Source: DASPJQ01 sp035299065 (GTDB taxonomy: Bacteria; Bacteroidota; Bacteroidia; Flavobacteriales_D; UBA2798). Taken from it: a stretch of DNA of 24,844 nt. The stretch is taken from positions 1-24,844 of the forward strand of contig DATGXI010000181.1 of assembly GCA_035299065.1 (NCBI GenBank). Direction: 5' to 3'. Below the pieces are notes generated by a model, which worked only from the letters and a program-made list of their open reading frames with translations, ran no database searches and had not been told where the DNA came from. Shown one piece after another: positions 4,962-13,584 of this stretch. A program made the translations under genes and the position numbers. The first letter of the stretch is position 1; each line of letters starts with the position of its first letter.

Positions 4962-5990
4962 CTACTTCTTCAACTCCTGCTTTGCCTGCGCTTTATAAAA
5001 ACTATTGGAATTGGCTATTGTTTTCAAAATTGCTTTTGCTTTCGTGTCCATACCCAGTTCCCTGTATACTTTTGCCAGCAACCAGTCAGCATCCTCATCA
5101 AAAACAGGATTTTCAACTTGCTTTAATTTTTCCAAAAACACCAGCGCTTTTGAATGGCTGCCCATTTCAATAAGTGAAAGCGCTCCGTAAAAAAGTACGT
5201 TTTGGTCGTCTTTCCTATCCTTAAGCATGTACTTAAAACTGGTCATGGCATCTTTATACCTTTTTTCCTGCATGGCTTTTAAGGGGCGCGCAAGTTTTAT
5301 AAGGTAATCGGTATTCTCAACCAGTTTATATTGTGGCACGGGGGTTAACCGTTCTGTATTGTTTTTGCTCTCAAATTTCGCTTCTGTACCGCTGGTATAC
5401 GGGTCAAGTTTGAGTTTTTTGGTCGTGTCTGAATAATTTACCACCAGCAAATCCTCTACATAACGCATGCGGTATTTTACCTGGTTATTGGTGTATACAT
5501 ATGTAAACACAGGATCGTGTACATTCAATGAATCGGGTTTGGTAATTACTACAAGTGGTACCTGCGGCTCGGCAACAATCACCGAGTCCTTTTTTACAAC
5601 CGGGTTCGGGTCTGTTAGTTTGTTCAATACCTGCTGCTCTGAGTAAACCGATTTTTTTTCAGGTGCAAGTGGAGCCACAAAAGCTGTTTGGTCATTAACC
5701 GGTTGTGGTTGTTCATTCACCGTAACGGGAACCTCAACCCGTGCACTTTTTTGCGCAGTGGCCTGCGTACCAAAATCAAGGTATTTACCAGCTACCAACA
5801 GGCCGGCAACCACAAAAATTTCAAACGCTAAAAATCCCCATGAACCCCATAACGATTTTGGTTTTGGCGGGTTAAATGGCGACTTAATGTTATTGAAAAA
5901 TGCTTCAGATCCATGGACAAGGTCAAATCCCTGGGCTGCGTCATTTTCAAAACGCGTACTTAAAATTTTATTTTTTATTGATTCATTCAT
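4962..5990 (-). CDS. Single-pass membrane protein with TPR-like C-terminus; possible regulator of the adjacent sigma factor
   Basis: 342 residues. About 50 N-terminal residues are probably cytoplasmic. One membrane helix follows (about 51-68, GFLAFEIFVVAGLLVAGKYL), then a Pro/Val/Gln-rich periplasmic linker (about 75-150) and a middle region. The helical C-terminal part (about 230-342: ALSLIEMGSHSKALVFLEKL, then LLAKVYRELGMDTKAKAILK) has tetratricopeptide-like repeats. The gene overlaps the end of the ECF sigma gene by 8 nt (ATGAATGA), which predicts translational coupling. Position and topology suggest an anti-sigma or sensory role, but no zinc-anti-sigma motif is visible. That role is inference. 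Confidence 0.75.
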   Translation of the reverse strand: MNESIKNKILSTRFENDAAQGFDLVHGSEAFFNNIKSPFNPPKPKSLWGSWGFLAFEIFVVAGLLVAGKYLDFGTQATAQKSARVEVPVTVNEQPQPVNDQTAFVAPLAPEKKSVYSEQQVLNKLTDPNPVVKKDSVIVAEPQVPLVVITKPDSLNVHDPVFTYVYTNNQVKYRMRYVEDLLVVNYSDTTKKLKLDPYTSGTEAKFESKNNTERLTPVPQYKLVENTDYLIKLARPLKAMQEKRYKDAMTSFKYMLKDRKDDQNVLFYGALSLIEMGSHSKALVFLEKLKQVENPVFDEDADWLLAKVYRELGMDTKAKAILKTIANSNSFYKAQAKQELKK

Positions 5991-6561
5991 GGTTTTTTAC
6001 CCCGCTCAATTTCATTTTAAGGTTGCGTTTGCCGTTTTGTATAAATGACTTAATCTGGTTAAACGTCAACCCGGTTTCTTCTGAAATCTCACCGTAGGAT
6101 TTATTTTCAATGTAAAATAATTTAATGCATTGCTTTTGTTCATCGGCCAGTCCCTCAACATGGCCTTCCAGTGACTGTAATAACGCTTCTTTGTTGTATT
6201 CAACTTCTTCCTCTTCTTCATCAACGCCACCCACCTGCACATCAAACACATCTTTTTCAATGGTCTTTACCTTTGTTTTGCGCAGTTGCATGAGGCATTC
6301 GTTTTTTGTATACGTATACAGCCAGGCTTTAAAATTTTTGATCTCGTATTTTTTCAGATCGGCCAGCAATTTTTCGAATACTGAAAACAAAACATCTTTG
6401 CTTTCTTCTTTGTTTTTTAAATATTTCAAACCAACACCAAATACCAGGCGGGCGTACCTGTTATACAGTTCGCCCACCATGGTATTATCATCAGTACGCA
6501 GATAACGTTGTATAATATCTTCGTCTGACAATTTGGTAATATGTTTGCTTCCGAAGATCAT
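5983..6561 (-). CDS. ECF-type RNA polymerase sigma factor
   Basis: 192 residues. Region 2 covers about 25-96 (ELYNRYARLVFGVGLKYL, then FKAWLYTYTKNECLMQLRK). A strongly acidic linker follows (DEEEEEVEY, 114-122). Region 4 covers about 137-186, with a helix-turn-helix around SYGEISEETGLTFNQIKSFI. The length and two-domain layout fit an extracytoplasmic-function sigma-70 factor directing RNA polymerase to a small regulon. It begins 2 nt after the stop of the plug-domain gene and overlaps the membrane/TPR gene, so the three form one operon. Confidence 0.9.
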   Translation of the reverse strand: MIFGSKHITKLSDEDIIQRYLRTDDNTMVGELYNRYARLVFGVGLKYLKNKEESKDVLFSVFEKLLADLKKYEIKNFKAWLYTYTKNECLMQLRKTKVKTIEKDVFDVQVGGVDEEEEEVEYNKEALLQSLEGHVEGLADEQKQCIKLFYIENKSYGEISEETGLTFNQIKSFIQNGKRNLKMKLSGVKNHE

Positions 6562-6563
6562 TC

Positions 6564-7322
6564 TTATTTATTGGCATTTTGCTGTGCCACCCATTCGTTG
6601 TATAAGTTAAAATAACTTTGCGTTTCAATGGCCACTACCCCACCGGTACAGTCACCGTATTTGGCAGGCACACCGCCTGTGTACACCTGTACACTTGCAA
6701 TGGCGGTTGAAGGGGGTGTTTTAAACCCGGTAGCTGGTAATCGCATGCCGTCAATATAGTAATTAATTGCATCGGCACGTGAACCGCGTACGTATGCATC
6801 GCCATTTTGACTTATGGTAATGCCGCCAACAGTGGCTACTATTTGTTTAATATCACGTTTGGCAGGTGAATGTTCCAGGGCCTTTTTATCAATAATTTCC
6901 ATAGAACCGCATTCAGCACAAATCAACGGACGCTTCCAGTGTACAATTTCTACCTCATCCATTCGTTTACCTTTTTGGGCAACAAATTCAGGGCTTGACA
7001 AATCACTTGCCCCCATTCGGGTTATGGTTCCTGGACTTACCACTACTTCCTGACTAAATGTATCCAATTCATTTTTAATGTACATAATGTAGGTTCCGGG
7101 CTCAAGTGGTTTCAAAATAAATGAACCATTACCTTCTTCGTCAACCATGGTTTTAATGGCTCCACCGCTGGCATTCACCCACACCATAGCGCCAAGCACT
7201 CCAATGCCATTGTCCAAAATTTTACCGTGAATTTCACCTGGTGATTGTTGAGCAAACGCTGTATTTACTGCAGGAAACATTAACATCGTTAACATGGCTC
7301 CTATTTTTGTCATCCTTTTCAT
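6564..7322 (-). CDS. Plug-only TonB-receptor-like protein (CarboxypepD_reg + plug, no barrel)
   Basis: 252 residues. Signal peptide is about 1-25 (ending AFAQ). A CarboxypepD_reg beta-sandwich covers about 28-98 (GEIHGKILDNGIGVLGAMV). A CAEC motif lies at 135-138. A TonB-receptor plug domain covers about 145-235 (SQNGDAYVRGSRADAINYYI, ending in the typical VYTGGVPAKYGDCTGGVVAI). The protein stops about 17 residues after the plug, so the 22-strand barrel of a real receptor is absent. There is no barrel-like frame downstream; the sigma gene starts 2 nt later. A regulatory or adaptor role at the outer membrane is inferred from the operon. Confidence 0.85.
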   Translation of the reverse strand: MKRMTKIGAMLTMLMFPAVNTAFAQQSPGEIHGKILDNGIGVLGAMVWVNASGGAIKTMVDEEGNGSFILKPLEPGTYIMYIKNELDTFSQEVVVSPGTITRMGASDLSSPEFVAQKGKRMDEVEIVHWKRPLICAECGSMEIIDKKALEHSPAKRDIKQIVATVGGITISQNGDAYVRGSRADAINYYIDGMRLPATGFKTPPSTAIASVQVYTGGVPAKYGDCTGGVVAIETQSYFNLYNEWVAQQNANK

Positions 7323-7660
7323 ATCTTCTTTATTTGCTCAAGTAGATGTAGGATTAAACCTTTTTCCATAAAGTATTGTTGTGCAACTGAAGGAACGGTA
7401 GGTTTTTGGCATGGAACGGGGCTTTGAGCATGATTATTAGTGATTTAGCGAATGCAGGAATGCCTGAATTGACAATAATTTACTGCCCCGCGCGGTAGCG
7501 CGGCCGGGCTATCGCCTATAGCCTTCACTTCGTTCAGGGCTATTTGGCTCTATCCCTGGCAGACTTGAAAAAAAATTCGTGTTAATCTTATTAAATTGAG
7601 GGGTACAAGCTATATGAAAAACATAGCACTTGCCCAATTTTACTGATATTTGGTACAAGT
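7323..7660. other. Divergent intergenic region (338 bp)
   Basis: This must contain the promoters for the plug-sigma operon (leftward) and the VWA-AAA operon (rightward). I found no clear match to the Bacteroidota -33/-7 consensus. It also contains the structured repeat at 7484-7561, a small palindrome CAGGAATGCCTG (7455-7466), and a 10-codon frame (ATG at 7614, stop ending 7646) just before the VWA gene. None of these has proven function. Confidence 0.5.
7484..7561 (-). repeat. Structured intergenic repeat, copy B
   Basis: Read on the minus strand it begins TGCCAGGGATAG and contains AGCCCGGCC, matching the ends of copy A (659-792). Internal hairpins are ATAGCC/GGCTAT around a CTGAACGAAGTGAA loop, and a GC-rich CCGCGC-GGTA-GCGCGG hairpin at its 3' side. 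The internal sequence differs from copy A, so only the end motifs and the presence of a stem are conserved. Confidence 0.55.
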
Positions 7661-8752
7661 ATGAGCAGTTTTCTATTTACGCAATATAACGGTGATGAAA
7701 AATCACCTTTTGAAAAACTGTTCAACATTTTCACGCAAATTTTATCGCATACTTCGGGCGATGTTGAGGAAGCCCTTGATTGGTTAAATGAACTTGACAA
7801 GGAATATAAACTCACCACACCTGAATATACCATGAATGATTTTATTGACGAGCTTAAACGCAGGGGCTACTTGCGTGAAGTGGTTGAAAACCCAGGAGGG
7901 CTTGGCATAACATCAAAAATGGAACAAAAAATGCGCGAAAGTGCACTTGAACGCATTTTTGGAAAATTAAAAAAGGGCAACAAAGGCAACCATACCACAC
8001 GTCACAAAGGTGCGGGTGATGAAATTAGCGATGAAACACGGCCTTATCAGTTTGGCGACACGCCCGAACAAATCTCTTTTCTGGAATCGTTTAAGAATGC
8101 ACAGGTAAATCACGGGCTGCAAAGCTTCAACATGAATGAAGACGATTTGCAGGTACGTGAACGCGAACACCAGGCCCAAACAAGTACTGTATTAATGATT
8201 GACATCAGTCATTCCATGATACTTTATGGCGAGGACCGCATAACACCCGCAAAAAACGTTGCCATGGCACTGGCCGAAATGATTCGCAAAAAATATAAAA
8301 AAGATACGCTTGATATTATTGTGTTTGGTGACGATGCCTGGCAAATTGAATTAAAAGACCTGCCTTATTTACAAGTTGGCCCCTATCACACCAATACCGT
8401 TGCGGGCCTTGAACTGGCTATGGATATTTTACGAAGGAAACGCAATTCAAACAAGCAAATTTTTATGATTACGGATGGTAAACCAAGTTGCCTGAGGGAA
8501 AAAGGCGGTTATTATAAAAACAGTTTTGGTTTGGACAGAAAAATAGTGAGCAAATGTTTGACACTTGCAGCATCGTGCAGGCGCCTGAAAATACCCATTA
8601 CCACATTTATGGTGGCAACCGACCCGTACTTACAAAATTTTGTTGATGAGTTCACCAATACCAACCAGGGCAAAGCATTTTATTCAGGATTGAATGGACT
8701 GGGCGATGCCGTTTTTGAAGATTATGAGAAAAATCGCAGGAGAAAGATATAA
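7661..8752 (+). CDS. VWA-domain protein (CoxE/ChlD-like partner of an AAA+ ATPase)
   Basis: 363 residues, no signal peptide, so cytoplasmic. The N-terminal half (1-170) is helical and charged. The von Willebrand A domain covers about 175-355 with a complete metal-ion-dependent adhesion site: DISHS (181-185), a threonine in YHTNT (242-246), and TDGKP with Asp272. VWA proteins next to MoxR/ChlI-type ATPases commonly form chaperone-like machines for metal insertion or complex assembly. The 491-residue ATPase starts 147 bp downstream on the same strand. The substrate is unknown. Confidence 0.85.
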   Translation: MSSFLFTQYNGDEKSPFEKLFNIFTQILSHTSGDVEEALDWLNELDKEYKLTTPEYTMNDFIDELKRRGYLREVVENPGGLGITSKMEQKMRESALERIFGKLKKGNKGNHTTRHKGAGDEISDETRPYQFGDTPEQISFLESFKNAQVNHGLQSFNMNEDDLQVREREHQAQTSTVLMIDISHSMILYGEDRITPAKNVAMALAEMIRKKYKKDTLDIIVFGDDAWQIELKDLPYLQVGPYHTNTVAGLELAMDILRRKRNSNKQIFMITDGKPSCLREKGGYYKNSFGLDRKIVSKCLTLAASCRRLKIPITTFMVATDPYLQNFVDEFTNTNQGKAFYSGLNGLGDAVFEDYEKNRRRKI

Positions 8753-8764
8753 TTAGTGGCAAAA

Positions 8765-8825
8765 GCGCGCCCAGATCCCGCAGAAAAAAGACAAGAAAAG
8801 CGCGCAGATCCCGCAAATCCCGCAG
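8765..8825. repeat. Short dispersed repeat, copies 2 and 3 (GCGCGCAGATCCC type)
   Basis: GCGCGCCCAGATCCCGCAG (8765-8783) and a 26-bp unit at 8800-8825 (GCGCGCAGATCCCGCA, then AATCCCGCAG) are near-copies of 4345-4370. They lie between the VWA and AAA+ genes, followed by an 11-A run (about 8850-8860) and a small GCTGC-GTT-GCAGC hairpin (8871-8883) ending 16 bp before the ATPase start. Confidence 0.55.
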
Positions 8826-8899
8826 CTAAATAACCGGCCCAACCTGTGAAAAAAAAAAAGACACATAATAGCTGCGTTGCAGCGTAAGAATTAAAATTT

Positions 8900-10375
8900 A
8901 TGAAAGCAAAAACAATAGGTGAATTAAAAAAATCGGGTTACACAAGCAAAAGCATTAAAGATGAATTGCGCGATAATTTGATTGACCACATAAAAAACAA
9001 CAAACCGGTTTTTACAGGCATTTTTGGCTATGAAAACACTGTGATTCCTGATTTGCAGCGTGCCATATTAAGCAAACACCACATTAATTTATTGGGCTTG
9101 CGTGGGCAGGCTAAAACACGGCTTGCAAGGCAAATGGTTGAATTGCTTGACGAATATATTCCCGTTGTTGAAGGAAGTGAATTAAATGACGATCCGCTCA
9201 ACCCAATAAGCACATACGCAAAAAATAAAATAGCAGAAATGGGTGATGCAACACCCGTTGAGTGGCTCCACCGCAATGACCGTTATGCTGAAAAACTGGC
9301 AACACCCGATGTGTCGGTAGCCGATTTAATTGGCGATGTTGATCCCATTAAAGCAGCCAACCTTCGTTTAAGTTATGCCGATGAGCGCGTAATTCATTAT
9401 GGCATTATTCCACGCAGCAACCGGTGTATTTTTGTCATCAATGAATTGCCCGACTTGCAAGCGCGTATACAGGTTGCGCTATTTAATATTTTACAGGAAG
9501 GTGATATACAAATACGCGGGTTTAAAGTTCGTGTGCCTTTGGACATTGAATTTATATTTACAGCCAATCCGGAAGACTATACCAACCGTGGCAGTATTGT
9601 AACACCGTTAAAAGACCGTATTGGCAGTCAAATTTTGACCCACTACCCAAAAACGGCTGATTTGTCAATGAAAATCACAAAACAGGAAGCCAAACTCAGC
9701 AAAGAACAACTGAGCGCTGTAACCATTCCTGATTTACTGGTTCGCGTAATTGAGCAGGTAGCCATTGAAGCGCGTGTGAGCGAATTTGTGGATGCTAAAA
9801 GTGGCGTATCGGCACGCTTAACCATTTCAGCGTATGAAAATTTAGCCAGTGCAATTGAACTGCGCATGTTTGCTGCAGGTGAACCAAAAGCAACAGGCCG
9901 CATTGCCGACCTTGCCGGAATTTTACCCGCCATAAATGGAAAAATTGAATTAGTGTATGAAGGTGAGCAGGAAGGTGCGGCCATGGTGGCTAAAAATTTA
10001 ATTGACAAAGCCATCCGAAATTTATTTATTGAATACTTTCCCGATCCGTCAAAACTCAAAAAACAAAAAGAAGACAGCGCCTATAAAACAATTACCGAAT
10101 GGTTTGCCGCCAACAACGGTGTGGAATTGCTTGATGAAGACTCAGAAAACGATTACCGCAAAAAATTAAGCGCGGTTCCAGGCCTGGTACAACTGGTTGA
10201 AGACCATGTGGAGAATATGGCTAAGGATGAGCTATATGTTTGGATGGAATTTGTGTTGCATGCCCTGGCTGAACATTCACAAATTGGCAAAACTGAAATT
10301 GAAACAGGCAGTAAATTCAGTGATTTGTTTGGAGCGCTTTTTACTACCAAGAAAAAAGGTTGGGATGAGGATTAG
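8900..10375 (+). CDS. MoxR/magnesium-chelatase (ChlI)-like AAA+ ATPase
   Basis: 491 residues. The AAA+ core has Walker A GLRGQAKT (66-73), a Walker B strand CIFVINE (176-182) in which Asn replaces the usual Asp before the catalytic Glu182, sensor-1 region TANPEDY (221-227) and LKDRIG (about 239), the likely arginine-finger region. A long helical C-terminal part extends to the end. The layout resembles magnesium-chelatase subunit I and MoxR ATPases. With the VWA protein upstream it probably forms an ATP-driven assembly or chaperone pair. It is longer than typical MoxR proteins (about 320-350 residues). Confidence 0.85.
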   Translation: MKAKTIGELKKSGYTSKSIKDELRDNLIDHIKNNKPVFTGIFGYENTVIPDLQRAILSKHHINLLGLRGQAKTRLARQMVELLDEYIPVVEGSELNDDPLNPISTYAKNKIAEMGDATPVEWLHRNDRYAEKLATPDVSVADLIGDVDPIKAANLRLSYADERVIHYGIIPRSNRCIFVINELPDLQARIQVALFNILQEGDIQIRGFKVRVPLDIEFIFTANPEDYTNRGSIVTPLKDRIGSQILTHYPKTADLSMKITKQEAKLSKEQLSAVTIPDLLVRVIEQVAIEARVSEFVDAKSGVSARLTISAYENLASAIELRMFAAGEPKATGRIADLAGILPAINGKIELVYEGEQEGAAMVAKNLIDKAIRNLFIEYFPDPSKLKKQKEDSAYKTITEWFAANNGVELLDEDSENDYRKKLSAVPGLVQLVEDHVENMAKDELYVWMEFVLHALAEHSQIGKTEIETGSKFSDLFGALFTTKKKGWDED

Positions 10376-10412
10376 CAAAATAAGACAACACGAAAACCTC
10401 AAGTTTTAAAAC

Positions 10413-10444
10413 AAAAAAGGTCGCCCCATTTGGAACGACCTTTT
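10413..10444. terminator. Bidirectional rho-independent terminator
   Basis: AAAAGGTCG (10415-10423) and CGACCTTTT (10436-10444) form a 9-bp stem with a 12-nt loop, with A-runs on the left and T-runs on the right. It lies between the convergent AAA+ ATPase gene (stop 38 nt upstream) and the T9SS cargo gene (stop 22 nt away), so it can serve both. Confidence 0.85.
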
Positions 10445-10465
10445 GTAGTATATAAAATCAAATTC

Positions 10466-12418
10466 TTACTGTACAACCAGCTTAATGGTTTTTTCACCTT
10501 TTGCATTACTCAATCGCACAAAATAAACCCCACGGTCAACATTCGTAAGATTAAACGTTTGCTGGCTTGCATTCATTTTTACCCTATTCAAAATTACTTT
10601 TCCTTCAATTGAAAGCACAGTTACATCACCTGCAACCGGTGAAACAAGGGTAAAGTCTCCATTGGTTGGATTTGGGTAAACCGTAAAATCAATTGCATTT
10701 ATTTCATTCACACCGGTACCCACTACGCTTGTGCAAGCTGTGGAATCTGTACACGACCCGTTGGTTAAAGCACAGGCATAATTTCCGTCAATTGACGGTG
10801 TAAAACTCTGGCTGGTTGCTCCCGGTATGGGTGCAAATGCATTGTTACAGTCAAGCCATTGGTAAGTACTGCCAACCGATGCAGCGGTTAACGTAATACC
10901 TGATTGGGTTACGCTGTTGTCAATAGGTATTACGGTAATGTTTTGTGTTTGCGTGCTTGTATTTCCTATTCCATCGGTATACGTCCAGGTAACCACAGTT
11001 ACGCCCGGTGTTGTTATGGGAAAAGATGTAGACGTTGTTCCTGTTGCTGCTCCCGTACAGGCATCGGTTGCGGTTGGTGCGGTTGGTGTTGCGCTGCATT
11101 CAAATGTGGCATCAATGTTTGCAACATCGGCAACAGGACCAACCACATCGGTTAACACAATATAAATGGTCATTACACTGTCAGCTCCACATGAAGTTGG
11201 AATGGTGTCCATGGCAATAACCAAACCTGTTCCTGTGTAGGTTTCATCGCCACTTGGAACAGTGTAAGAAGCGCATCCATGAGCAAAAAACGATGAGCGT
11301 TTGTTAGGACAGGCAAAATACTCGGCTGCACCTGCATCACGCATACCATCCGTTATAACCGCATTTTGCGCATCGCTTAAATCGGCAGGGTTACCATCAT
11401 TAACGGCCAGACTTGGTGTTTGCGGCATGCATGTATACGTGTATGATCCGTTGTCCTGCAAGCCTGTTAAATTTAAAATACCAACTGGAGTACTTAAATT
11501 ATCGGTACCAACACTGCCCATAACACTTGCATCGCCAAAATAATTATAGCCCAATGAAGTTGATGTTGCTCCAGCACCCCACACATATAAATTGGCACCT
11601 GTACTGTTGCCGGCAATTATGCTGCTACCAACGGTGAATTGTACGCCTGAGCCCCATAACACTATGGCCGATGCACTTGGAGCGGTATTACCTGTAAATG
11701 TACTATTGGTCACGTTTAGTATAACTGACGATCCCCAGTCATAAATGGCGCCTCCTTCAGTTGTTGCGCTATTGCCTACAAACGTGCAATGGTCAATGTT
11801 TGCACTTGAAACAAATCCATAAATAGCCCCGCCATACGTGTCAGAATGGTTGTTGTAAAATGTACTATACGAAATGACATATCCTGATCCCGGATACAAA
11901 TAAACACCCCCACCGTCAGATGCTGCCGTGTTATTGAAAATTTGTGAATGTTGAAACTGTATGGTTCCGCCATTTTGATTGATTGCCCCACCATAACCAC
12001 TGGAATAATTATTCATCAGGTTACAATGGTCAATTAAAAGTGTACCTCCTGTTTCGTTAATGGCGCCTCCATTGGCTGCCTTACCATGCACGAGCGTACA
12101 ACCGTATAGTGTAACATTGCCCGAGGTCATGTTGAAAATACGGCAACTATCGCTGCCGCTTATATAAAGTGTATCATATGAAGTAAAAATACCTTTTATA
12201 TACAGGTTTTTGTTGAGTACAATTTCTGAGTACAAATTAATGGTTGCGCTCCCTGTTGCAATAAGCATAGGGTCCATTTTTACCGTATCACCGGCACTGG
12301 CCGTTATAATGCACTGTCTTAATGACCCTGCACCCGCATTGTTTGTATTGGTCACCAAGTGGGTTGTTGCAAACGCATGCGTTGGCAACAAAAAGGCAAG
12401 AAGTAAAAGTTTTTTCAT
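10466..12418 (-). CDS. T9SS-exported right-handed beta-helix protein
   Basis: 650 residues. Signal peptide is about 1-17 (ending HAFA). Residues about 20-340 form a parallel beta-helix/polymorphic-repeat-like region with recurring GGAI(Y/N) and NxTAxxGG turns (GGAINETGGT, GGAINQNGGT, GGGVYLYPGS, GGAIYGFVSS, GGAIYDWGSS). An HYR-like Ig module (about 440-510, TWTYTDGIGNTSTQTQNITV) and an Ig-like module follow. The last roughly 78 residues are a type A T9SS sorting domain (FTVYPNPTNGDFTL, then GVYFVRLSNAKGEKTIKLVV). It is therefore exported across the outer membrane and attached to the surface or released. Ligand or substrate is unknown; no catalytic residues are recognisable. Confidence 0.88.
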   Translation of the reverse strand: MKKLLLLAFLLPTHAFATTHLVTNTNNAGAGSLRQCIITASAGDTVKMDPMLIATGSATINLYSEIVLNKNLYIKGIFTSYDTLYISGSDSCRIFNMTSGNVTLYGCTLVHGKAANGGAINETGGTLLIDHCNLMNNYSSGYGGAINQNGGTIQFQHSQIFNNTAASDGGGVYLYPGSGYVISYSTFYNNHSDTYGGAIYGFVSSANIDHCTFVGNSATTEGGAIYDWGSSVILNVTNSTFTGNTAPSASAIVLWGSGVQFTVGSSIIAGNSTGANLYVWGAGATSTSLGYNYFGDASVMGSVGTDNLSTPVGILNLTGLQDNGSYTYTCMPQTPSLAVNDGNPADLSDAQNAVITDGMRDAGAAEYFACPNKRSSFFAHGCASYTVPSGDETYTGTGLVIAMDTIPTSCGADSVMTIYIVLTDVVGPVADVANIDATFECSATPTAPTATDACTGAATGTTSTSFPITTPGVTVVTWTYTDGIGNTSTQTQNITVIPIDNSVTQSGITLTAASVGSTYQWLDCNNAFAPIPGATSQSFTPSIDGNYACALTNGSCTDSTACTSVVGTGVNEINAIDFTVYPNPTNGDFTLVSPVAGDVTVLSIEGKVILNRVKMNASQQTFNLTNVDRGVYFVRLSNAKGEKTIKLVVQ

Positions 12419-12535
12419 GCGGTTAATTTAAAAGTTGAATGCAATTTAAGGGAAATTTGCTCAAAAATGAAAAACACTGATACCCCACATTCTATTTTAA
12501 CAGAATTGGGTGATAATGTAGAATTATCAAAGTAA

Positions 12536-13579
12536 TTATTGATTAAAGGCTTCCCAACCCAATGCTGTAATTGGACTTGCTTCGTTGGCCTGGTTCACCA
12601 ATCGTGCATTCATTTTATCAGCCGTAATGTGACCTATTATGGAAATGCCTTTTAGTTTTTTTACAATCTCAAAATCGCTTTGTTTAACGGTAAACAACAA
12701 CTCATAGTCTTCGCCTCCATTTAAGGCTGGTGTTGTAGCGTCCATGTTAAACAACTCAGCTGCCTGCTGGGTCAAATGGTCAACAGGAATTTTACTTATG
12801 TAAATATCACACCCTACTCCTGATGCCTTGCAAACATGAAGTATCTCGGATGAGAGCCCGTCTGAAATATCTATCATGGACGTAGGCACTATGCCGTTAT
12901 CGTGCAAAAGGCGTACAATGTCTTTGCGGGGTTCCGGTTTTAACTGGCGCTCCAGCAAATAATCATACCCGTTTAAATCAGGTTGCAGGTTTGGATTTTC
13001 TTTAAACATTTTTTTCTCGCGTTCCAGCAATTGCAAACCCATAAATGCTGCGCCTAAATCGCCACTCACACAAACCAAATCAAATTCTTTGGCACCTGAA
13101 CGGTACGCCACTTTTGACTTTTCAGCATATCCTATAGCGGTAATTGAAATGGTCATGCCGTATTGTGAACTCACGGTGTCGCCACCAACTAAATCAACCT
13201 TATAATTTTCGCAAGCCAGTTTGATGCCTTCGTACAGTTCTTCAACAGCCTCTAACGTAAATTTACTGCTCAACGCAATGGAAACAGTAATGTGTGACGG
13301 GTTGCCATTCATGGCATAAATATCAGAAAGATTTACTGCAACGGCTTTATATCCCAAATGTTTCAAGGGTGTATACACCATGTCAAAATGCACTCCCTCG
13401 GTAAGCATGTCGGTAGTAACCAGCATTACTTTGTCGTTACCCAAATCTATTACGGCCGCATCGTCACCAATGCCCTTCAATACATCTTTGTTTTTTACTT
13501 CAAACGATTTTGAAATATGATCTATTAACCCAAACTCTCCTATTTTTGAAATAGGTGTATTTTCTGTATTCTGAAACAT
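12536..13579 (-). CDS. thiL: Thiamine-monophosphate kinase (ThiL)
   Basis: This enzyme phosphorylates thiamine monophosphate to thiamine diphosphate with ATP, the last step of cofactor synthesis. 347 residues. Family motifs are GIGDDAAV (36-43), TTDMLTEGVHFD (55-66), NLSDIYAMNG (83-92), VGGDT (131-135), SMIDISDGLS (234-243) and GGEDYELL (288-295). These form the Mg-ATP and substrate sites of the PurM/ThiL superfamily. The start is 5 bp after the CoA-transferase subunit B stop, so it is co-transcribed with it. No other thiamine genes are nearby and no thiamine riboswitch was seen. Confidence 0.95.
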   Translation of the reverse strand: MFQNTENTPISKIGEFGLIDHISKSFEVKNKDVLKGIGDDAAVIDLGNDKVMLVTTDMLTEGVHFDMVYTPLKHLGYKAVAVNLSDIYAMNGNPSHITVSIALSSKFTLEAVEELYEGIKLACENYKVDLVGGDTVSSQYGMTISITAIGYAEKSKVAYRSGAKEFDLVCVSGDLGAAFMGLQLLEREKKMFKENPNLQPDLNGYDYLLERQLKPEPRKDIVRLLHDNGIVPTSMIDISDGLSSEILHVCKASGVGCDIYISKIPVDHLTQQAAELFNMDATTPALNGGEDYELLFTVKQSDFEIVKKLKGISIIGHITADKMNARLVNQANEASPITALGWEAFNQ

Positions 13580-13584
13580 GCTTA

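Noticed and set aside
6125..6505. 126-residue plus-strand frame over the sigma factor gene
   Set aside because: It is serine-rich low-complexity antisense of the sigma coding sequence, including its acidic linker, with no domain of its own.
6564..7322. Frameshifted full-length TonB receptor
   Set aside because: No barrel-like sequence follows in any frame; the sigma factor starts 2 nt after the stop, so the short form appears genuine at this locus.
9643..10059. 138-residue minus-strand frame inside the AAA+ ATPase
   Set aside because: It lies wholly within a well-supported gene on the other strand and has no recognisable motif; treated as an antisense shadow.
11035..11220. Possible genes opposite the T9SS cargo repeats
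   Set aside because: Long frames here reflect the Thr/Ala/Val-rich composition of the repeats; none has a domain or start context.
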